Numbered from the stretch's first letter, positions 27,632 through 38,279 are shown. The stretch: DNA of 64,000 bases from Paraburkholderia phosphatilytica (GCF_003443895.1 NZ_QQOA01000001.1:1-64000); one strand, 5' to 3'. The notes: generated by a model from the letters alone, not told the origin. A program made the numbers and translations.

Positions 27632-28453
27632 CTACTGACGCTCGCGCTCGATCGACTCCATCTCGCGTTCGCGCTCGACCGCAGCGCCGTGGCGGCGCGA
27701 GATGATCCACACGCCCACGACGATAAACACGACGAGAATCAGCGACGCATACAGCCGGCTCACCGCGAGGCCGCCCTGTGCGACCGGCTTGTCGAACAGA
27801 TCGCCGAGCGTCGCGCCAAGCGGACGGGTCAGGATGAACGCCAGCCAGAACAGCGCCGTGCGCGACATCCGGGTCCACAGGTACGCCGCTGCGATCACGA
27901 CCAGCGCGCCGCCGAAAATCAACGCGCCGTATTCGTAGCCGAGACCGAGACCGCCGCGATCGTCGCCGGCCACCCAGTCGCCGAGTGCGGTGCCGAGCGT
28001 CTGCGAAAACAGGATCGTGACCCAGTAGAACCACTCGGCGCGCGCATGATCGACCGACTTGATCGCGACCGTGCCTTCCACCCAATACCAGACCAGCAGG
28101 CTCGCGATCAGCAGCGTCAGCACGATCGACACGCCGCCCGGATAACCGACGCCGAGCGAACGGTCAGCGAAGTCGGCCATCGTGGTGCCGAGCGTCGTCG
28201 TCGCGACGATCGTGGCCCAGTACAGCGCCGGGTTGTACGCGCGCGCCCGGATCTGCCCCGCCACGAAGACGATGAAGAACGCAGCGAAAATCAGCGAGCC
28301 GATCAGATAGCCGAGATTCAGCGACATCGTGACCCAGTCGCCGCCGGTCTCGCCAAGCGTCGTCGCCGCGATCTTTACGATCCAGAAGCCGAGCGTGACG
28401 GCCGGAACCTTGATCAAATCGCGGGTTGAAAGTTGACTGTCTTGTGTACTCAT
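27632..28453 (-). CDS. COG4705-like multipass membrane protein with four internal repeats
   Basis: 273 residues with about eight TM helices. A ten-residue motif of the form xxLGxTxxDx recurs four times: TTLGETGGDW (31-40), TTLGTTMADF (86-95), QTLGTALGDW (151-160) and RPLGATLGDL (210-219). The spacing is about 55-65 residues, each within or at the edge of a TM helix pair. A buried Asp in each repeat suggests a cation-binding site built by duplication. The family is uncharacterised as far as I know. The C-terminus is charged (EREREMESIERERQ). Monocistronic, convergent with bcsC. Confidence 0.75.
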   Translation of the reverse strand: MSTQDSQLSTRDLIKVPAVTLGFWIVKIAATTLGETGGDWVTMSLNLGYLIGSLIFAAFFIVFVAGQIRARAYNPALYWATIVATTTLGTTMADFADRSLGVGYPGGVSIVLTLLIASLLVWYWVEGTVAIKSVDHARAEWFYWVTILFSQTLGTALGDWVAGDDRGGLGLGYEYGALIFGGALVVIAAAYLWTRMSRTALFWLAFILTRPLGATLGDLFDKPVAQGGLAVSRLYASLILVVFIVVGVWIISRRHGAAVEREREMESIERERQ

Positions 28454-28712
28454 CCGTCACACCTTGAACGATGGGTCCATCTCGCATAACGAAACGGATT
28501 GACGCCTGCATAAGGTGCGATGATCGGCAGCTACCGCTTAAGAGAGCCTTAAACGCGGCCGCAATGCTCTCTTTCCAAATCAGAAAGGGTGTGCACGCCA
28601 CTAGTCATGGTGACCACCGGCTGGCTGAGCGCAGCCAATTTTTATACTTCGTTTTCCGAATTATCAATGACAGATGTACGCTGTCGTTAGCGGATGGCCC
28701 ACCCGTTCGGGT

Positions 28713-29063
28713 TCAACCGAAGTTGTCCAGCTTCAGCTGATAACTGCGTCCGAACCAGATCGCGCAATCGCGGTGATCGCGTAGCGAATCGTCGGTGTTC
28801 GGATGGAGGAACACGTCGAGCGCACCATGGTTCAACGAGAGCCATGACACCACCGCCGGCAACTCGGCAGGCGCGAATGCGATCTGATAGCTCCACGCCG
28901 GATGCGGCCCGACCGGCTTCTCGTGAAAACGGCCAAGCTGAACGGTCGCGCCGAACTGCGCGTCGATCGCGTGACGAAGCACGAGCGCGGCATCGCGGCT
29001 CGTCGCGTCGAAGTAGACGTGCGCGTGCCAGCTTTCGATCTTCGTGGGGTCGAGGTAGGTCAT
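28713..29063 (-). CDS. DOPA 4,5-dioxygenase family protein
   Basis: 116 residues matching the small DOPA-dioxygenase family (PF08883 type). Motifs: WHAHVYFDATSRD near the start, GRFHEKPVGPHPAWSYQIAF in the middle and LDVFLHPNTDDSLRDHRDCAIW near the end. The conserved His residues (His13 and His15, the His in RFHEK, and those in FLHP and DHRD) are likely metal ligands. Fungal and plant relatives open the ring of DOPA; bacterial members have unknown substrates. Cytosolic, single gene, GGAGGG before the start. No catechol pathway gene is adjacent. Confidence 0.85.
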   Translation of the reverse strand: MTYLDPTKIESWHAHVYFDATSRDAALVLRHAIDAQFGATVQLGRFHEKPVGPHPAWSYQIAFAPAELPAVVSWLSLNHGALDVFLHPNTDDSLRDHRDCAIWFGRSYQLKLDNFG

Positions 29064-29114
29064 CGGAGGGAGATGAAACGGATGGCGTGCGGACCATTAT
29101 AGGCCGGCAGCCGT

Positions 29115-29150
29115 GCCCGCAGTCCTGCCCGCAGTCCTGCCCGCAGTCCT
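29115..29150. repeat. Three perfect tandem copies of a 12-bp unit
   Basis: GCCCGCAGTCCT repeated at 29115-29126, 29127-29138 and 29139-29150, followed by a partial copy. It lies immediately after the stop of the TPR-glycosyltransferase gene (29155, minus). The repeat number may vary between strains. Confidence 0.85.
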
Positions 29151-29154
29151 GCCT

Positions 29155-30810
29155 TCAGGCCGCCACGCCCAGCATCCGCTCGGCGTAGCACTGCGCAAGC
29201 GAAAACTGCTCGACGCACGCCTGCCGCAGCCGCTCGGCCGTCGCCTGCCATGACTCGCCGGTTGCGCGCCGGAACAGCCGCACGGTGTCCGGATACCACG
29301 CGCTGCCATTGCCTTCGTAGCCCCAGCGCCAGTCCACCTGCCGGTCCGGCAGCATCACCCAGCACCGCTTGCCGAGCGATGCGGCAAGATGCGCGATCGA
29401 CGTATCCACGCAGATCACCAGATCGAGCTGCGATACGACCGCGGCCGTATCGGCGAAATCGCGCAGCGACGAACCCAGATGCAGCAGCGCGACACCCGCC
29501 GGCGGCGTCAGCGCTTCGTCTTCGCCCGCGCCCTTCTGCAGGCTCACGAACGACATGCCCTGCGCGCGCAACAGCGGCGCCAGCATGCCGAGCGACGGCA
29601 GCGAACGGTGCGCATCGTTCTGATGCAATGGATTGCCCTTCCAGACCACGCCGATGCGCGGCCCCGGCGGCAGCACGGCGAGGTGCTCGCGCCAGTAGCC
29701 GACCAGCGCGTCTTCCGCGCGCAGCGCGAGCGGCGCAGGCAACGCGGCGTTCGCGAGCCCCGCATGCAACGGCACGCTGAGCAGACTCGTCCAGCCATCG
29801 AATCCGGCCGATGCCGCCAGCGCGATGTCGGGAGTGAGCAGCGAATCGATGTCGTTGACGGTGGCGAACAGCCGGTGCAGCGCTGGGTCGCACGCGAATG
29901 CAACGTAGGCGGCGCCTAGCGCCTTCAGCGTCGCGAAGTAGCGGCCGAACTGGATCATGTCGCCGAGGCCGTCTTCCTGCCACACGAGAATCGACTTGCC
30001 GGCGAGCGGCTCGCCGCGCCATTGCGCGCAACGCAGGATCGCGGGCGAACGGCTATGACTCGGCCGGTCGTAACGCGCTTCGTGCAGACGCCAGCCTTCG
30101 TCGAAGCGTCCGATGCTGAGCAGCAGCATCGCATGCGCGTAGCGCGCGGCGTGATAGTCGGGGCGCAGCGCGAGCGCGCTGCGATACGCGCAATCGGCGT
30201 CGGCGAAACGGGTCAGCTCGCGCAGCACGTTGCCGAGATTCAGGTGTGCCTCCGCATAGTCCGGACGAACCCGCAACGCGTCGCGATACGCGGCGACAGC
30301 GGCATCGAGTTCGCGCAGCTCGTGCAGCGCGATGCCGAGGTTGTAGTGCGCTTCCGCGTAGTCCGGCCGGATCGTCACCGCGCGCGAAAACGCGAGCACC
30401 GCGTCCGCATGACAGCCGCGCGCGTGATGCGCGGTGCCCAGGTTGTTGGCGAGTTCGGCATGCTCGGGGCACGCCGCCACGCCCTGCGCAAACACCGCCT
30501 CCGCTTCGAGCAGACGGCCGAGCGTCTTCAGCACGATGCCGAGGTTGTTGTACGCATCGGCGAAAGCGGGTACGAGCTTGATCGATTGCCGCCACAACAC
30601 CTCGGCCTCCGCCGTGTGTCCGAGCGCGAGCGAGCACACCGCCGCGCAGTCGAGCGCGCGGCCGAGGTCGGCGGGCGCGCAACCGGCGTCCGGCCTCAAC
30701 AGCGGGTTCAGCATCGACAACGCGTCGACGAAACGGCCGCCCGCGCACAGCGACGCCGCCGTCCGGACGCGTTCCGCGCGGGATTCGGCGAGTGACGAAG
30801 CAGGACACAT
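29155..30810 (-). CDS. TPR protein with C-terminal glycosyltransferase-like domain
   Basis: About 551 residues from ATG 30810. The N-terminal half consists of TPR repeats (AEAHYNLGIALHEL, AEAHLNLGNVLREL and similar). The C-terminal half from about residue 300 (ILVWQEDGLGDMIQFGRYFATL) is like the GT9/ADP-heptosyltransferase-type domain found in many proteobacterial TPR proteins, with DLVICVDTSIAHLAASLG as its nucleotide-sugar-binding segment. Such proteins often modify flagellin or surface glycans; no substrate can be read here. Upstream in-frame ATGs at 30888 and 30891 are possible starts, but that extension lacks family character. No signal peptide, so cytosolic. Confidence 0.8.
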   Translation of the reverse strand: MCPASSLAESRAERVRTAASLCAGGRFVDALSMLNPLLRPDAGCAPADLGRALDCAAVCSLALGHTAEAEVLWRQSIKLVPAFADAYNNLGIVLKTLGRLLEAEAVFAQGVAACPEHAELANNLGTAHHARGCHADAVLAFSRAVTIRPDYAEAHYNLGIALHELRELDAAVAAYRDALRVRPDYAEAHLNLGNVLRELTRFADADCAYRSALALRPDYHAARYAHAMLLLSIGRFDEGWRLHEARYDRPSHSRSPAILRCAQWRGEPLAGKSILVWQEDGLGDMIQFGRYFATLKALGAAYVAFACDPALHRLFATVNDIDSLLTPDIALAASAGFDGWTSLLSVPLHAGLANAALPAPLALRAEDALVGYWREHLAVLPPGPRIGVVWKGNPLHQNDAHRSLPSLGMLAPLLRAQGMSFVSLQKGAGEDEALTPPAGVALLHLGSSLRDFADTAAVVSQLDLVICVDTSIAHLAASLGKRCWVMLPDRQVDWRWGYEGNGSAWYPDTVRLFRRATGESWQATAERLRQACVEQFSLAQCYAERMLGVAA

Positions 30811-31163
30811 GTCGATGGATCGGGGCGTGGAAGACAGAAGGGACGGCGTTGCGACGCGCAGTGCGCGGTCGCGAGTTCGGGACAGCATCATCGTACGGGC
30901 GCGCGGTCCTCCCTGATCCAACGAACAACACGGGGTTCGACGCGCACTTTGCGCAAAGCACCTCGCAATCTCCTGACGAAATTCTTACGGTATCGTTCGG
31001 TGAAGCACGTGCCGCGGCCGCTTCGGCGTTTCGGTCGCGGTCCAGCGCACATGGCTCGCGGCGATTCGCAACCTATGATTTGCAAGGTCCGCCGGTTGCT
31101 GCTATCCCTCAATTGCGACTTTCACGGCAGCACCCGCGGTTCTCACCTGAGTTCTGACCCGGC

Positions 31164-33779
31164 ATGAACGCGAACCATCTGCCCGACTGCATCCCCGCCC
31201 TCGTGTGGCAGGCCGACACGAAAGGGATCGTCACGTATACAAATCCCGCGTCACGCAACTATCTCGGCAATCCGTTCGGGCCCGACAGCGCGCTGCACTG
31301 GGACCGCTTCGTACTCGACAGCGACGTGCGCGGCGTGCTCGACGCGTGGACCCACGCGCTCGCGGCCGGCCAGAGCGCCGAGGTGAACGCGCGGCTGCGG
31401 CGGCACGACGGTGTGTATCGCTGGCACAAGCTGCGCATCGCCCCGCTGTTCGACGACGCCAGCGCGCTCTGTGGCGCGTGCGGGATCGCGATGGACGTCG
31501 ACGAATTCGTGCGCGCCGGCGAACGCTACGAGATCGGCGAACGCCGCCTGCGCTATGCGCTCGACGCGGCCCGCGTCGGCGCGTGGGAATGGGACATGGG
31601 CAGCCAGACCGCGCGCATCAGCCCGCAGCTCGCGCGCATCTACGGCCTCAATCCGGCACGGCTCGAAGTGCCGCTGCAACTGCTGTTCTCGAAGGTGCCG
31701 GACTCGCATCGCGCGTGGTTCACGCGCGAACTGACCGAACGCCTCAACGATCACGCGCCGTTCGAGCTCGACTACCCGATCTCGCGTTACGACGGCCGCC
31801 GCTGCTGGCTGCGGATGCGCGGCGAAACCGAGCGTGGCGGCAGCGAGCAGATCGAGCGCGTGTTCGGCGTCACGTATGACATAACCGCGCAGCACGAAGC
31901 CGAACAGCAGCGCGAGCGCAGCGAGCAGCGTTACCGCACGCTCGTCGAAGTGAGTTCCGAGCTGACGTGGACCACCGATGCGAACGGCCATGGCCTGCCG
32001 CTCGGCAGCCACTGGGAGCAGTTCACCGGTCAGAAGAACGGCATCGCCGGCTGGGACTGGCTGCAATGCGTGCACCCCGACGACCGCGAAGCAGTGCGCG
32101 GGCGCTGGCTGGACATCGTTCGCGTGGCGACGCCGGCGTCGATCGTGTTCCGGCTGCGGCGTCACGACGGCGAATGGCGCAACATGGTCGCGCGCGCGGC
32201 GCCGCTGCGCGATGCGGACGGCTCGCTGCGCGAATGGTTCTGCATGGCCGCCGACGTCACCGACGAACGCAGCGCCGCGGCCGCGCTCGAAGAGCGCAAC
32301 CTGCGGCTCGAAGTGGCGATGCGCGCGGCACGGATGACGATCGGCTATCTGGCGATCGACGACTGGACCATCCGCTGGGACAACGCCAGCTCGCCGAACG
32401 GTGCGCCGATCGCGCTCACGCTGCCGGATGCGCTTGCGCAGGTGCATGCCGACGACCGCACGATGGTTGAGGCGGCGCTGCGCGATGCCGCGGCAACGGG
32501 CGAATTCGACGGCCCGCTCGAATTTCGCATCATGACGAACGGCAACGAGCGCTGGTTGCAGAGCCAGGCGGTGCTGCAGCGCGCTTCGTCAGGCAAGCCG
32601 TGGCGACTGATCGCGAGCGCCGTCGACATCACCGTGCGCAAGACGCTCGAACTCGCGCTGCGCGAATCCGACCGCCGCAAGGACGAGTTTCTCGCGATGC
32701 TCGCGCACGAACTGCGCAACCCGCTCGCGCCGATGCGCACCGCGATCGCGCTGCTGCAGCGCCAGGATGCGGCGGGCGTGGACACGGGGACGCTGGTCGG
32801 CATGCTGCAGCGGCAGGTCGATCACATGGCGCAGCTCGTCGACGATCTGCTCGAGGTGTCGCGCATCACGCACGGGCGCATCGTGCTGCGCCGCGAGCCG
32901 GTGCTGCTCGGTACCGCGGTGTATGCGGCGCTCGAAACGGTGTCGTCGATGGCGAGCCTGCGCGCGCAGCATCTCACCGTGCGCCTGCCGCCCGAACCGG
33001 TGTGGCTGCACGCCGATCCGCTGCGGCTGTCGCAGATCCTCGTGAATGTGCTGAACAATGCGTGCAAGTACACGCATGTGGGCGGCAACATCTGCGTGAC
33101 CGCGCTCGCCGACGACCGCACTGCCACCATCACGATCGAAGACAACGGCAGCGGCATCTCGTCGGACCTGCTGCCGCACATCTTCGATCTGTTCTCGCAG
33201 GGCGAGCGCACGCTCGACCGCTCGCACGGCGGGCTCGGCATTGGGTTGTCGCTCGTGAAGAAGCTCGTGCAGATGCATGGCGGCGAGATCGACATCTCGA
33301 GCCCGGGGCCCGGCCGCGGCGCGACCGTCGCGATCACGCTGCCGCAGGCGCATCCAGCGGAGATTCCGGCCGGCACCCGGCCCATCGATGCGCAAAGCAA
33401 CGAACCGGCGCGTCTTGCGCCGCTCTCCGTGCTGATCGTCGACGACAATCGCGACGCCGCGGATTCGCTCGCGTTGCTGTGCGAGAGCGAAGGCTACCGC
33501 GTGGACGTCGCGTACGGCGCAAACGAGGCGCTGGAGAAGGCGCAGGACCGCGCGGTCGACGTTGCGCTGCTCGACATCGGCCTGCCCGACATCGACGGCT
33601 ACGAACTCGCGGGACGTCTGCGCCGCAAGGGCGAACAGAAACCGCTACTGATCGCTGTGACCGGTTATGGCCAGGCGGAAGACCACCTGCGGGCGCAGGC
33701 GGCCGGCTTCGACCATCACCTCGTGAAGCCGGTCGACATCGGCCATCTGCTGTCGCTGTTGTCCGAGGCGGCGGCCTAG
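31164..33779 (+). CDS. Hybrid sensor histidine kinase with multiple PAS domains and receiver
   Basis: 871 residues without TM segments, so a cytosolic sensor. Four PAS/PAC modules (about residues 8-120, 125-250, 255-375 and 380-500) lead to a HisKA domain with phospho-acceptor His515 (LAHELRNPLAP), a HATPase domain (NVLNNACKYT; EDNGSGI; SHGGLGIGLSLVKKLV) and a C-terminal receiver with phospho-acceptor Asp804 (LLDIGLPDIDGYEL) and VDDNRD acidic pocket. No output regulator gene is adjacent, and the gene is flanked by oppositely directed neighbours, so its partner is unknown. The signal is probably a small molecule or redox state bound by a PAS domain. Confidence 0.92.
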   Translation: MNANHLPDCIPALVWQADTKGIVTYTNPASRNYLGNPFGPDSALHWDRFVLDSDVRGVLDAWTHALAAGQSAEVNARLRRHDGVYRWHKLRIAPLFDDASALCGACGIAMDVDEFVRAGERYEIGERRLRYALDAARVGAWEWDMGSQTARISPQLARIYGLNPARLEVPLQLLFSKVPDSHRAWFTRELTERLNDHAPFELDYPISRYDGRRCWLRMRGETERGGSEQIERVFGVTYDITAQHEAEQQRERSEQRYRTLVEVSSELTWTTDANGHGLPLGSHWEQFTGQKNGIAGWDWLQCVHPDDREAVRGRWLDIVRVATPASIVFRLRRHDGEWRNMVARAAPLRDADGSLREWFCMAADVTDERSAAAALEERNLRLEVAMRAARMTIGYLAIDDWTIRWDNASSPNGAPIALTLPDALAQVHADDRTMVEAALRDAAATGEFDGPLEFRIMTNGNERWLQSQAVLQRASSGKPWRLIASAVDITVRKTLELALRESDRRKDEFLAMLAHELRNPLAPMRTAIALLQRQDAAGVDTGTLVGMLQRQVDHMAQLVDDLLEVSRITHGRIVLRREPVLLGTAVYAALETVSSMASLRAQHLTVRLPPEPVWLHADPLRLSQILVNVLNNACKYTHVGGNICVTALADDRTATITIEDNGSGISSDLLPHIFDLFSQGERTLDRSHGGLGIGLSLVKKLVQMHGGEIDISSPGPGRGATVAITLPQAHPAEIPAGTRPIDAQSNEPARLAPLSVLIVDDNRDAADSLALLCESEGYRVDVAYGANEALEKAQDRAVDVALLDIGLPDIDGYELAGRLRRKGEQKPLLIAVTGYGQAEDHLRAQAAGFDHHLVKPVDIGHLLSLLSEAAA

Positions 33780-33824
33780 TTTTGTCGCTCGCCGCCCCGG
33801 TGTCATGCCATTACGCGAGTCACG

Positions 33825-34271
33825 TCACTGTGTCGTCGTGGCCGTGCCCGCCTTCGGCTTGGTCGCCTTTTCGAGCTTGTTGTACTCGAATTCCGGCACC
33901 GACTTGAGCGCGGCCTTGGTGGCGCCGCCGAGGTACAGGTTACCGTTGCGGATATCCATGCGTTCGACCGGCACCGCGACGTAGTGCTTGCCCATGCCGA
34001 GGAATCCGCCCACCGACAGCACCGCCCACGTAGCCTTGTGATCCGGCGCGATGATGATGTCGTACACCTGGCCGATCTTCTCGTTCAGATCGTTGTAGAC
34101 GGGCTCGTCGACGAGCGCCTTGCGCACGCTCCACCCATGCAGCAGCGAATCGTTCTGCTCGGTCGTGCCGCCGAGCGGCTGCAGCCCCGCCACCTGCGCG
34201 ACCGCAACCTGCGAACCGCAGACGAGCGCCAGCGCCGCCGCGCATATGACCGTTTTCGTTTTGATTGTCAT
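33825..34271 (-). CDS. Exported PRC-barrel domain protein
   Basis: 148 residues from ATG 34271, with GGGAGGA seven bases upstream. Signal peptide cleaved after AVA (about residue 25). A PRC-barrel follows (about residues 40-125): VRKALVDEPVYNDLNEKIGQVYDI, then WAVLSVGGFLGMGKHYVAVPVERM. The Lys/Thr-rich tail is probably disordered. PRC-barrel proteins of this exported type are common in Burkholderia and related to stress-induced envelope proteins; function unknown. The next gene upstream is the divergent TonB receptor. Confidence 0.85.
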   Translation of the reverse strand: MTIKTKTVICAAALALVCGSQVAVAQVAGLQPLGGTTEQNDSLLHGWSVRKALVDEPVYNDLNEKIGQVYDIIIAPDHKATWAVLSVGGFLGMGKHYVAVPVERMDIRNGNLYLGGATKAALKSVPEFEYNKLEKATKPKAGTATTTQ

Positions 34272-34392
34272 CGTGTCCTCCCTGGTCGTGGACCTGTTTT
34301 TTGGCAGGACTTTGCGAGCATGCGGCATGCCTGAGCCTTTCTGTCACTGAAATTTAATGCAGCGCGCTTGAAAGGTCTGCAAGATTGTGTAA

Positions 34393-34407
34393 TGATACTG
34401 ATTCTCA
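34393..34407 (+). promoter_or_regulatory. Fur box upstream of the TonB-dependent receptor
   Basis: TGATACT-G-ATTCTCA is a 7-1-7 inverted repeat with one mismatch per half from the Fur consensus TGATAAT-N-ATTATCA. It lies about 190 bp before the receptor start and 120 bp before the divergent PRC-barrel gene. It predicts iron-repressed expression of the receptor and probably of the genes behind it. Confidence 0.75.
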
Positions 34408-34593
34408 TCTGCAAGAAATTTAACACGCAGATACGGTAATTCGGTCGTCCATCTACAGCCAGCCTCGCCACCTTCCCGATCGCGCGAAGGTCGTGCCCCG
34501 CCAGCCAGCTTCATGCTGCCCGCCTCATGCAGGCAGCTAACGCAGCCAGCCCGTTCAGGCGCCTGGCGCGAATCCACATCTGACGGGGAATCC

Positions 34594-36813
34594 ATGTTCG
34601 AGAAGACGCCGCTGGCGACAGCGATCGCGTTGCTATGCATCGCGCCCATTGCATCGACCGCGTTCGCGCAGGCTGCATCGCCAGGCGTAGCGGCATCCGC
34701 GGCGCAAACCGCCGCGGCGCCGGCCGCCGCGAGCGACGCCAGCACCGCGAAGACAGCCAGCGACACCGCGTTGCCCGCCGTCGTCGTGTCCGGCGCGAGC
34801 GATCGGCAGGACTTCCAGGCGGAACGCTCGAGCGTCGGCGCGAAGACGCCCACCGCGCTGCGCGACATCCCGCAGACCGTGACGGTGATCAACAAGGCGC
34901 TCTTGAACTCGCAGGCCGCCACGTCGTTCCAGGACGCGCTGCGCAATGCGCCGGGCGTCACCATCGGCGCCGCGGAAGGCGGCCAGATCGGCAACAACGT
35001 GAACCTGCGCGGCTTCACCGCGCAGAACGACATCTACCTGGACGGCTTCCGCGACCGCAACCAGTACTACCGCGACACCTTCGATCTCGAAGACGTGGAA
35101 GTGCTGTACGGTCCGTCTTCGATGCTGTTCGGCCGCGGCTCGACGGGCGGCGTCATCAACCAGGTCAGCAAGAAGGCGAACCTCACGCCGTCGGCGGAAG
35201 TGTCGACGATGGTCGGCACCAACGACCGCTACCGCACGTCGGTCGACGTCAACCATCCGCTCAGCGATACGTCGGCGATCCGCCTGAACGCGTTCGGCCA
35301 GTCGCTCGGTTCGACGCGCGACGAGATGCACAACAAGGACTACGGCATCGCGCCCGAAGCGCGCTTCGGCATCGGCACGCCGACCGAGATCACGCTGTCC
35401 GCGCTGATCCAGCACAACTACGATCAGCCCGACTACGGCGTGCCGCCGCTCAACGGCGCGCCCGCGCCGGTGTCGCGCAACACCTACTACGGCATCACGA
35501 CCGACCGCACGATCCAGGACATCCAGACGTTCACCGCGGGCATCAAGCATCGCTTCAACGACGCGTTCACGATCAGCAACCAGACGCAGATCTCGCACTC
35601 GATGACCGATGCGCGGGAAACCGCGCCGCAGGCGATCCTGACGGGGCCGCTGGCAACCAGCACGGCGCTCGCGAACGGCAATCACACGACGATCCCGATG
35701 GACGATCTGTTCGTGAAGCTGCAAAGCCACGACCGGGTGATCGAGAACCACGCGATCTACAACGACACGATGGCCGAGTACAAATTCACGACCGGCCCGA
35801 TCAGACACGACGTGATCGCCGGCATCGAGCTCGGCCACGAGACGTATTCGAACCAGGCGTACACGCGCAACAACCTGCCGATCGTCTCGCTGATCGACCC
35901 GGCCTATCTGTCGAACCCGACCGGCGTGACGACGACGACCGGCAACTATGCGTCGTCGTCCGCGAACTCGTTCGCCGCGTACGCGAACGACACCGTGTCG
36001 CTCGGCGAGCACTGGAAGGTGGTGGGCGGGCTGCGCTGGGACCGTTATCAGGCGCACATCTCGAACACGATCAGTCTGCCGTCGTATGCCGCGCAGACCA
36101 ACAGCTACACGAGCGTGCGCGGCGGCGTGATCTATCAGCCGAGCGACTGGCAGTCGTACTACGCGTCATACGGCACGTCGTTCGATCCTTCGCTCGAAGC
36201 GCTCACGGTCACCAACTTCACGCAGAATCTCGCGCCGGAAACGACGCGTTCGTTCGAAGTGGGCGGCAAGTGGGATCTGCTCGGCGGCAATCTGTCGATC
36301 ACGTCCGCGCTGTTCCAGGAAGAGATGCGCAACGCGCGCACGCAGGTGTCGTCGACCGAATACACGCTCGACGGCGACATTCGCGTGAACGGCTTCCAGG
36401 CCAGCGCGACCGGACACATCACCGACAAGTGGCAGATCTTCGGCGGCTACACGTACATGGACGCGCGCATCGTGAAGGCGCGCGACGGCACCCAGGGCAA
36501 CGTGCCCGCCAACACGCCGCGCAACACGCTCACGCTGTGGAGCACCTATTCGTTCACGCCGCACTGGCAGATCGGCGGCGGTCCGACGTACATGTCGGCG
36601 CGCTATGCGGCGAACACGAACCTCGTGCGGGTGGGCGGCTATACGCGCTGGGATGCGATGGCGGGCTACACGCAGAAGAAATGGGACGTGCAGCTGAACC
36701 TGCTGAACCTCACGAACAAGCGCTACTACGACGCGCTGATTCCGTCGGACGGCGGCCGCTCGGTGCCGGGCATCGGCCGCACGCTGCTCGCGACCGGGAA
36801 TTACCGCTTTTGA
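34594..36813 (+). CDS. TonB-dependent siderophore receptor
   Basis: 739 residues from ATG 34594 (GGGGAA upstream). Signal peptide cut after AFA (residue 25), a candidate TonB box LPAVVVSG, then the plug domain ([62 protein letters not shown]) and a 22-strand barrel ending NYRF with terminal Phe. The plug layout fits catecholate/FhuA-Fiu-type ferric-siderophore receptors. A Fur box lies upstream, and PiuC and a PepSY-type membrane protein follow, the classical iron-uptake arrangement. Outer membrane. Siderophore identity not determined. Confidence 0.93.
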   Translation: MFEKTPLATAIALLCIAPIASTAFAQAASPGVAASAAQTAAAPAAASDASTAKTASDTALPAVVVSGASDRQDFQAERSSVGAKTPTALRDIPQTVTVINKALLNSQAATSFQDALRNAPGVTIGAAEGGQIGNNVNLRGFTAQNDIYLDGFRDRNQYYRDTFDLEDVEVLYGPSSMLFGRGSTGGVINQVSKKANLTPSAEVSTMVGTNDRYRTSVDVNHPLSDTSAIRLNAFGQSLGSTRDEMHNKDYGIAPEARFGIGTPTEITLSALIQHNYDQPDYGVPPLNGAPAPVSRNTYYGITTDRTIQDIQTFTAGIKHRFNDAFTISNQTQISHSMTDARETAPQAILTGPLATSTALANGNHTTIPMDDLFVKLQSHDRVIENHAIYNDTMAEYKFTTGPIRHDVIAGIELGHETYSNQAYTRNNLPIVSLIDPAYLSNPTGVTTTTGNYASSSANSFAAYANDTVSLGEHWKVVGGLRWDRYQAHISNTISLPSYAAQTNSYTSVRGGVIYQPSDWQSYYASYGTSFDPSLEALTVTNFTQNLAPETTRSFEVGGKWDLLGGNLSITSALFQEEMRNARTQVSSTEYTLDGDIRVNGFQASATGHITDKWQIFGGYTYMDARIVKARDGTQGNVPANTPRNTLTLWSTYSFTPHWQIGGGPTYMSARYAANTNLVRVGGYTRWDAMAGYTQKKWDVQLNLLNLTNKRYYDALIPSDGGRSVPGIGRTLLATGNYRF

Positions 36814-36838
36814 ACCTTCGTTTGAATTCGACACGCCG

Positions 36839-37522
36839 ATGATCCTGCCCATTCCCGACATCCTCACCGCGGAGCAGGTGCGCCTGATCCGCGCGCGGCT
36901 CGACAACGCCGGCGACGCGTGGGTCGACGGTCGCGCGACCGCCGGCTGGCAGGGCGCCCCCGTCAAGCGCAACCAGCAGATCGCCGAGCACTCGCCGATC
37001 GCGCGCGAACTCGGCGACGTGATCGTCGGCGCGATCGAACGCCATCCGCTCTTCATCAGCGCGGTGCTGCCGAATCAGGTGTATCCGCCGCTCTTCAACC
37101 GCTACGAAGGCGGCATGACGTTCGGCTCGCACGTGGACGGCGCGGTGCGGGTGCTGCCGAACGGCGTGAAGCTGCGCACGGATGTGTCGGCAACGCTCTT
37201 CCTCAGCGAACCCGACGAGTACGACGGCGGCGAGCTCGTGATCGAAGACACCTACGGCGTGCAGCAGGTGAAGCTGCCCGCGGGACACCTGATCGTGTAC
37301 CCCGCGACAAGCCTGCATCAGGTCACACCCGTCACGCGCGGCGCGCGCGTCGCGAGCTTCTTCTGGGTGCAGAGCCTCGTGCGCAGCGACACGCAGCGCG
37401 CGCTGCTGTTCGACATGGACACCGCGATCCAGCGCCTCAACGCCACCCATGCAGACGACCAGGCGCGCCGCAGCCTCGTCGGCTGTTACCACAACCTGCT
37501 GCGGCTCTGGAGCGAAACGTGA
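36839..37522 (+). CDS. piuC: PKHD-type Fe(II)/2-oxoglutarate hydroxylase PiuC (YbiX)
   Basis: 227 residues, the family length. The metal triad is visible: His98 and Asp100 (GSHVDGA) and His160 (SLHQV), with Arg170 for 2-oxoglutarate. Family motifs LFNRYEGGM and [13 protein letters not shown] are present. PiuC/YbiX genes sit beside siderophore receptors and are iron-regulated; a role in processing the siderophore or a related metabolite is suspected but unproven. It lies 25 bp after the receptor and its stop overlaps the next start. Cytosolic. Confidence 0.93.
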   Translation: MILPIPDILTAEQVRLIRARLDNAGDAWVDGRATAGWQGAPVKRNQQIAEHSPIARELGDVIVGAIERHPLFISAVLPNQVYPPLFNRYEGGMTFGSHVDGAVRVLPNGVKLRTDVSATLFLSEPDEYDGGELVIEDTYGVQQVKLPAGHLIVYPATSLHQVTPVTRGARVASFFWVQSLVRSDTQRALLFDMDTAIQRLNATHADDQARRSLVGCYHNLLRLWSET

Positions 37523-38262
37523 GCATGCCGACGAACCACACGATGAACGGCACGGCTGTTCTGTCCGACACCGTGAGCGTGGAGCCGGTCGTCGGCGGTG
37601 AAGCCGTGCGTGCGGGCAATCTGCGCGGTACCGGCGCGCGCAAGCCGTCGCGCCGCGTGACGTTCGTGCGCTGGCTGCGCAAGGTGCATGGCTGGCTGGG
37701 ACTGTGGGGCGCCGCGATGGGGCTGCTGTTCGGCACGACCGGCTTTCTGCTGAACCACCGCGGCGGTCCGCTGCGCATCTCCACCGGCGAGCCGCAGGTT
37801 TCGGCGATGCAGGTGCCGCTGCCGCAACCCGCGCCCGACACGCCGCGCGGGCTCGCGCACTGGCTGCAAAAGACGCTGCACGTTGCGGGCAAACCCGGAC
37901 GCATGCAGAAAGAACCGGCGCATCCGGTCGCGTGGGGCGATCGGCACGTGGTGCAGCCGGAGCACTGGCAGATCGCGTTCGCGTCGCCGAAGCAGAATAC
38001 GTCGGTCGAATACTGGGTCGGCAATCAGTTCGTCACGGTAAAGCGCAACGACAACTCGTTTCTCGCGATGCTGACGAATCTGCACAAGGGCGTGGGGCTG
38101 AGCATCGGCTGTGTGCTGCTGATCGACACGCTGGCGGGCAGCCTCATTCTGCTGTCGCTGACCGGCGTGATCCTGTGGACCGAACTGAACAAGCGCAAGA
38201 CGATCGGCGCCGTGCTCGTGATCGGCTCGATCGTGGCGATGGTGTGTACCGCGATGGCTTGA
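37519..38262 (+). CDS. PepSY-associated membrane protein of the iron-uptake module
   Basis: 247 residues from GTG 37519, which overlaps the piuC stop and has GGAG seven bases upstream (ATG 37525 is the alternative). The N-terminus is polar, then a TM helix with the PepSY-TM hallmark ([28 protein letters not shown]). A periplasmic region follows, then [32 protein letters not shown] and a last TM. The conserved His residues in the helices resemble haem or flavin ligands of ferric-siderophore reductases of this superfamily, suggesting a role in iron release. Operon position supports it; the reaction is inferred. Confidence 0.8.
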   Translation: MSMPTNHTMNGTAVLSDTVSVEPVVGGEAVRAGNLRGTGARKPSRRVTFVRWLRKVHGWLGLWGAAMGLLFGTTGFLLNHRGGPLRISTGEPQVSAMQVPLPQPAPDTPRGLAHWLQKTLHVAGKPGRMQKEPAHPVAWGDRHVVQPEHWQIAFASPKQNTSVEYWVGNQFVTVKRNDNSFLAMLTNLHKGVGLSIGCVLLIDTLAGSLILLSLTGVILWTELNKRKTIGAVLVIGSIVAMVCTAMA

Positions 38263-38279
38263 CGGCTTGTGAATGACGG

